Below, piece after piece: positions 61,001 through 64,000 of a stretch of DNA of 64,000 bases (the first letter of the stretch is position 1; each line of letters starts with the position of its first letter). The notes beneath the pieces were generated by a model that ran no database searches, was not told where the DNA came from, and was given only the letters and a program-made list of their open reading frames with translations. Position numbers and translations under genes: made by a program. The stretch is from Colletes latitarsis (Eukaryota > Arthropoda > Insecta > Hymenoptera > Colletidae): positions 27,283,672 to 27,347,671 of the forward strand of contig NC_135134.1 in the NCBI RefSeq assembly GCF_051014445.1. Reading direction: 5' to 3'.

Positions 61001-64000
61001 CGTGATCCAAACCAGTAAAAACCCAGGATCCGTTCAACAAGTATGTGAAGAATGCGAAAGTATGAGTCTGCTGAGTGAAAATCCCCGGCCTACCCTAGAC
61101 CTAACATGCGTTATCCTCAAAAATATTGATCGAAACCTGGTTTAATCGACTGTTTCAGTGTGGTACCACATTACTATGTGATCCAAACCAGAAAATAACC
61201 CAGGATCTGTTCAACGAGTATGTGAAGTGTGCGAAAGTATGAGTCTGATGAGGGCAAATCCCAGACCTATCCCAGACCTAACATGCGTTATCCTCTAAAA
61301 TATTGATCCAAACCAGGTCTAATGGACTGTTTCAGTGTGGTACCACACTACTACGTGATACAATCCAGAAACAGCCCAGGATCTAGCCATGAAGTATGAG
61401 AAATATGCGAAAGTATGAGTCTGATGAGGGCAAATCCTAGACCTATCCCAGACCTAACATGCGTTATCCTCAAAAATATTGATCGAAACCTGGTTTAATC
61501 GACTGTTTCAGTGTGGTACCACATTACTACGTAACCCAAACCAGAAAAAACCCAGGATCTGTTCAACAAGTATGTGAAAAACACGAAAGTATGAGCCTGA
61601 TGAGGGCAAATCCCAGACCTATCCCAGACCTAACTTGCGTTATCCTCTAAAATATTCAACGAAACCAGGTTTAATTGACTGTTTCAGCGTGGTACCACAT
61701 TACTACGTGATACAATCCAGAGACAGCCCAGGGTCTAGCCATGAAGTATGAGAAATATGCGAAGGTATGAGCCTGATGAGGGCAAATCCTAGACCTAACC
61801 CAGACCTAACATGCGTTATCCTCTAAAATATTTATCAAGACAAGGTTTAATTGAATGTTTCAGTGTGGTACCACATTACTACGTGATCCAAACCAGTAAA
61901 AACCCAAGATCCGTTCAACAAGTATGTGAAGAATGCGAAAGTATGAGTCTGCTGAGTGAAAATTCCCGGCCTAACCTAGACCTAACATGCGTTATCCTCA
62001 AAAATATTGATCGAAACCTGGTTTAACCGACTGTTTCAGTGTGGTACCACATTACTATGTGATCCAAACCAGAAAATAACCCAGGATCTGTTCAACGAGT
62101 ATGTGAAGTGTGCGAAAGTATGAGTCTGATGAGGGCAAATCCCAGACCTATCCCAGACCTAACATGCGTTATCCTCTAAAATATTGATCCAAACCAGGTC
62201 TAATGGACTGTTTCAGTGTGGTACCACACTACTACGTCATCCAAACCAGAAACAGCCCAGGATCTGTTCAACAAGTATGTGGAGAATGCGAAAGTATGTG
62301 CCTGATGAGGGCAAATCCCAGGCCTAACCCAGACCTAACATGCGTTATCCTGTAAAATATCGATCGAAACTGGGTTTCATTTACTGTTTCAGTGTGGTAC
62401 CACATTACTACGTGATCCAATCCAGAAAAAGCCCTGGATCTAGCCATCAAGTATGAGAAATATGCGATAGTATGAGCCTGATGAGGGCAAATCCTAGACC
62501 TAACCCAGACCTAACATGCGTTATCCTCTAAAATATTGATCGAAACCAGGTTTAATCGACTGTTTCAGTGTGGTTCCACATTGCTACGTGATCCAAACCA
62601 GAAAAAACCCAGGATCAGTTCAACAAGTATGTGAAAAACGCGAAAGTATGAGCCTGATGAGGGCGAATCCCAGACCTATCCCAGACCTAACTTGCGTTAT
62701 CCTCTAAAATATTGATCGAAACGAGGTTTAAGTGACTGTTTCACCGTGGTACCACATTACTACGTGATACAATCCAGAAACAGCCCGGGATCTAGCCATG
62801 AAGTATGAGAAATATGCGAAAGTATGAGCCTGATGAGGGCAAGTCCTAGACCTGACCCAAACCTAACATGCGTTATCCTCTAAAATATTGATCCAAACCG
62901 GGTTTAATGGACTGCTTCAGTGTGGTACCACTTTACTACGTGATCCAAAGCGGAAAAAACCCTCGATCGGGTCAACATGTATGCTAAAACTGCGAAAGTA
63001 TGACCCTGACGAGGGCAAATCCCAGGCCTAACCTAGACCTAACATGCGTTGTCCTCTAAAATATTGATGCAAACCAGGTTTAATTGACTGTTTCAGTGTT
63101 GTACTTCATTACTACGTGATGCAATCCAGAAAAAGCCCAGGATCTAGCCATGAAGTATGAGAAATATGCGAAAGAATGAGTCTGATGAGAGCAAATCCCA
63201 GACCAAACCTAGACCTAACATGAATTATTCTCTAAAATATTGATCGAAACCAGATTTAATTGACTGTTTCAGTGTGGTACCACGTTACTATGTGATCCAA
63301 ACCAGTAAAAACCCAGGATCCGTTCAACAAGTATGTGAAGAATGCGAAAGTATGAGTCTGATGAGTGAAAATCCTCGGCCTAACCCAGACCTATCATGCG
63401 TTATCCTCAAAAATATTGATCGAAACCTGGTTTAATCGACTGTTTCAGTGTGGTACCACATTACTATGTGATCAAAACCAGAAAATAACCCAGGATCTGT
63501 TCAACGAGTATGTGAAGTGTGCGAAAGTATGAGTCTGATGAGGGCAAATCCTAGACCTATCCCAGACCCAACATGCGTTATCCTCTAAAATATTTATCAA
63601 GACCAGGTTTAATTGACTGTTTCAGTGTGGTACCACATAGCTACGTGATCCAAACCAGAAAAAACCCAGGATCATTTCAACAAGTATGTGAAAAACGCGA
63701 AAGTATGAGCCTGATGAGGGCAAATCCCAGACCTATCCCAGACCTAACTTGCGTTATCCTCTAAAATATTGAACGAAACCTGGTTTAATCGACTGTTTCA
63801 GTGTGGTACCACATTACTATGTGATCAAAACCAGAAAATAACCCAGGATCTGTTCAACGAGTATGTGAAGTGTGCGAAAGTATGAGTCTGATGAGGGCAA
63901 ATCCTAGACCTATCCCAGACCTAACATGCGTTATCCTCAAAAATATTGATCGAAACCTGGTTTAATTGACTGTTTCAGCATGGTACCACGTTACTACGTG
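58021..64000 (+). repeat. 4230-bp (24-monomer) repeat period, second copy cut by the window end
   Basis: 58021-59770 matches 62251-64000 at an offset of 4230 bp with only a few differences (for example GTGAACCAATCC versus GTGATCCAATCC, TTAATACG versus TTACTACG). It includes the only monomers with CCCTCGATC in the right block (58733 and 62963). Confidence 0.9.

Larger units (their letters stand above)
27629..64000 (+). repeat. 176-bp satellite array, right block with higher-order structure
   Basis: About 207 monomers in one orientation with no interruption to the end of the window. Unlike the left block, long stretches are near-identical multi-monomer units. Only short repeat-derived open frames occur and no gene is visible. 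Confidence 0.97.

Overview
This window is eukaryotic heterochromatin, most likely from an insect or other arthropod. About 56 of the 64 kb is one tandem satellite with a monomer of about 176 bp, roughly 320 monomers, all in the same orientation. The only non-satellite DNA is two copies of one GC-rich non-LTR retrotransposon. Its two-ORF layout (gag-like protein with three zinc knuckles, then AP-endonuclease plus reverse transcriptase plus a terminal Cys/His motif) fits the R1/TRAS/Waldo group, which is known mainly from arthropods. I see no host gene, tRNA, rRNA, CRISPR array or bacterial feature.

Layout: 1-15683 is satellite (about 89 monomers, several subfamilies mixed). 15684-21656 is a near complete plus-strand retrotransposon: 5' UTR, ORF1, ORF2, hairpin-rich 3' UTR and a 44-nt A tail. 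21657-25986 is satellite (about 25 monomers). 25987-27628 is a 5'-truncated minus-strand copy of the same element, carrying the last 1613 bp plus a 29-nt T tract. It is flanked by a perfect 14-bp target site duplication. 27629-64000 is satellite (about 207 monomers) organised in higher-order repeats: a 13-monomer unit of 2289 bp repeated three times (27780-34646), mosaic blocks (34647-46325), a 4-monomer unit of 705 bp and a 5-monomer unit of 881 bp (46326-54608), and a 24-monomer period of 4230 bp at the right edge (58021-64000).

The element: ORF1 would bind the element RNA. ORF2 nicks the target and reverse transcribes the RNA at the nick. A 12-C run late in ORF1 looks like a one-base expansion. 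The alternative frame after it ends in a UAAUG stop/start overlap with ORF2, as in related elements that use termination-reinitiation, so this copy is probably almost but not fully intact. The two copies are equal in length over the shared 1613 bp and differ at about 7 of 362 shared ORF2 residues, so both insertions are recent.

The satellite itself records the integration history. Related monomer blocks elsewhere in the window act as empty sites. They support a clean 14-bp duplication for the minus copy, and they indicate that the plus copy replaced about 105 bp of satellite instead of duplicating it. Short reading frames of 60-90 codons across the satellite are by-products of the repeat and are not annotated as genes.
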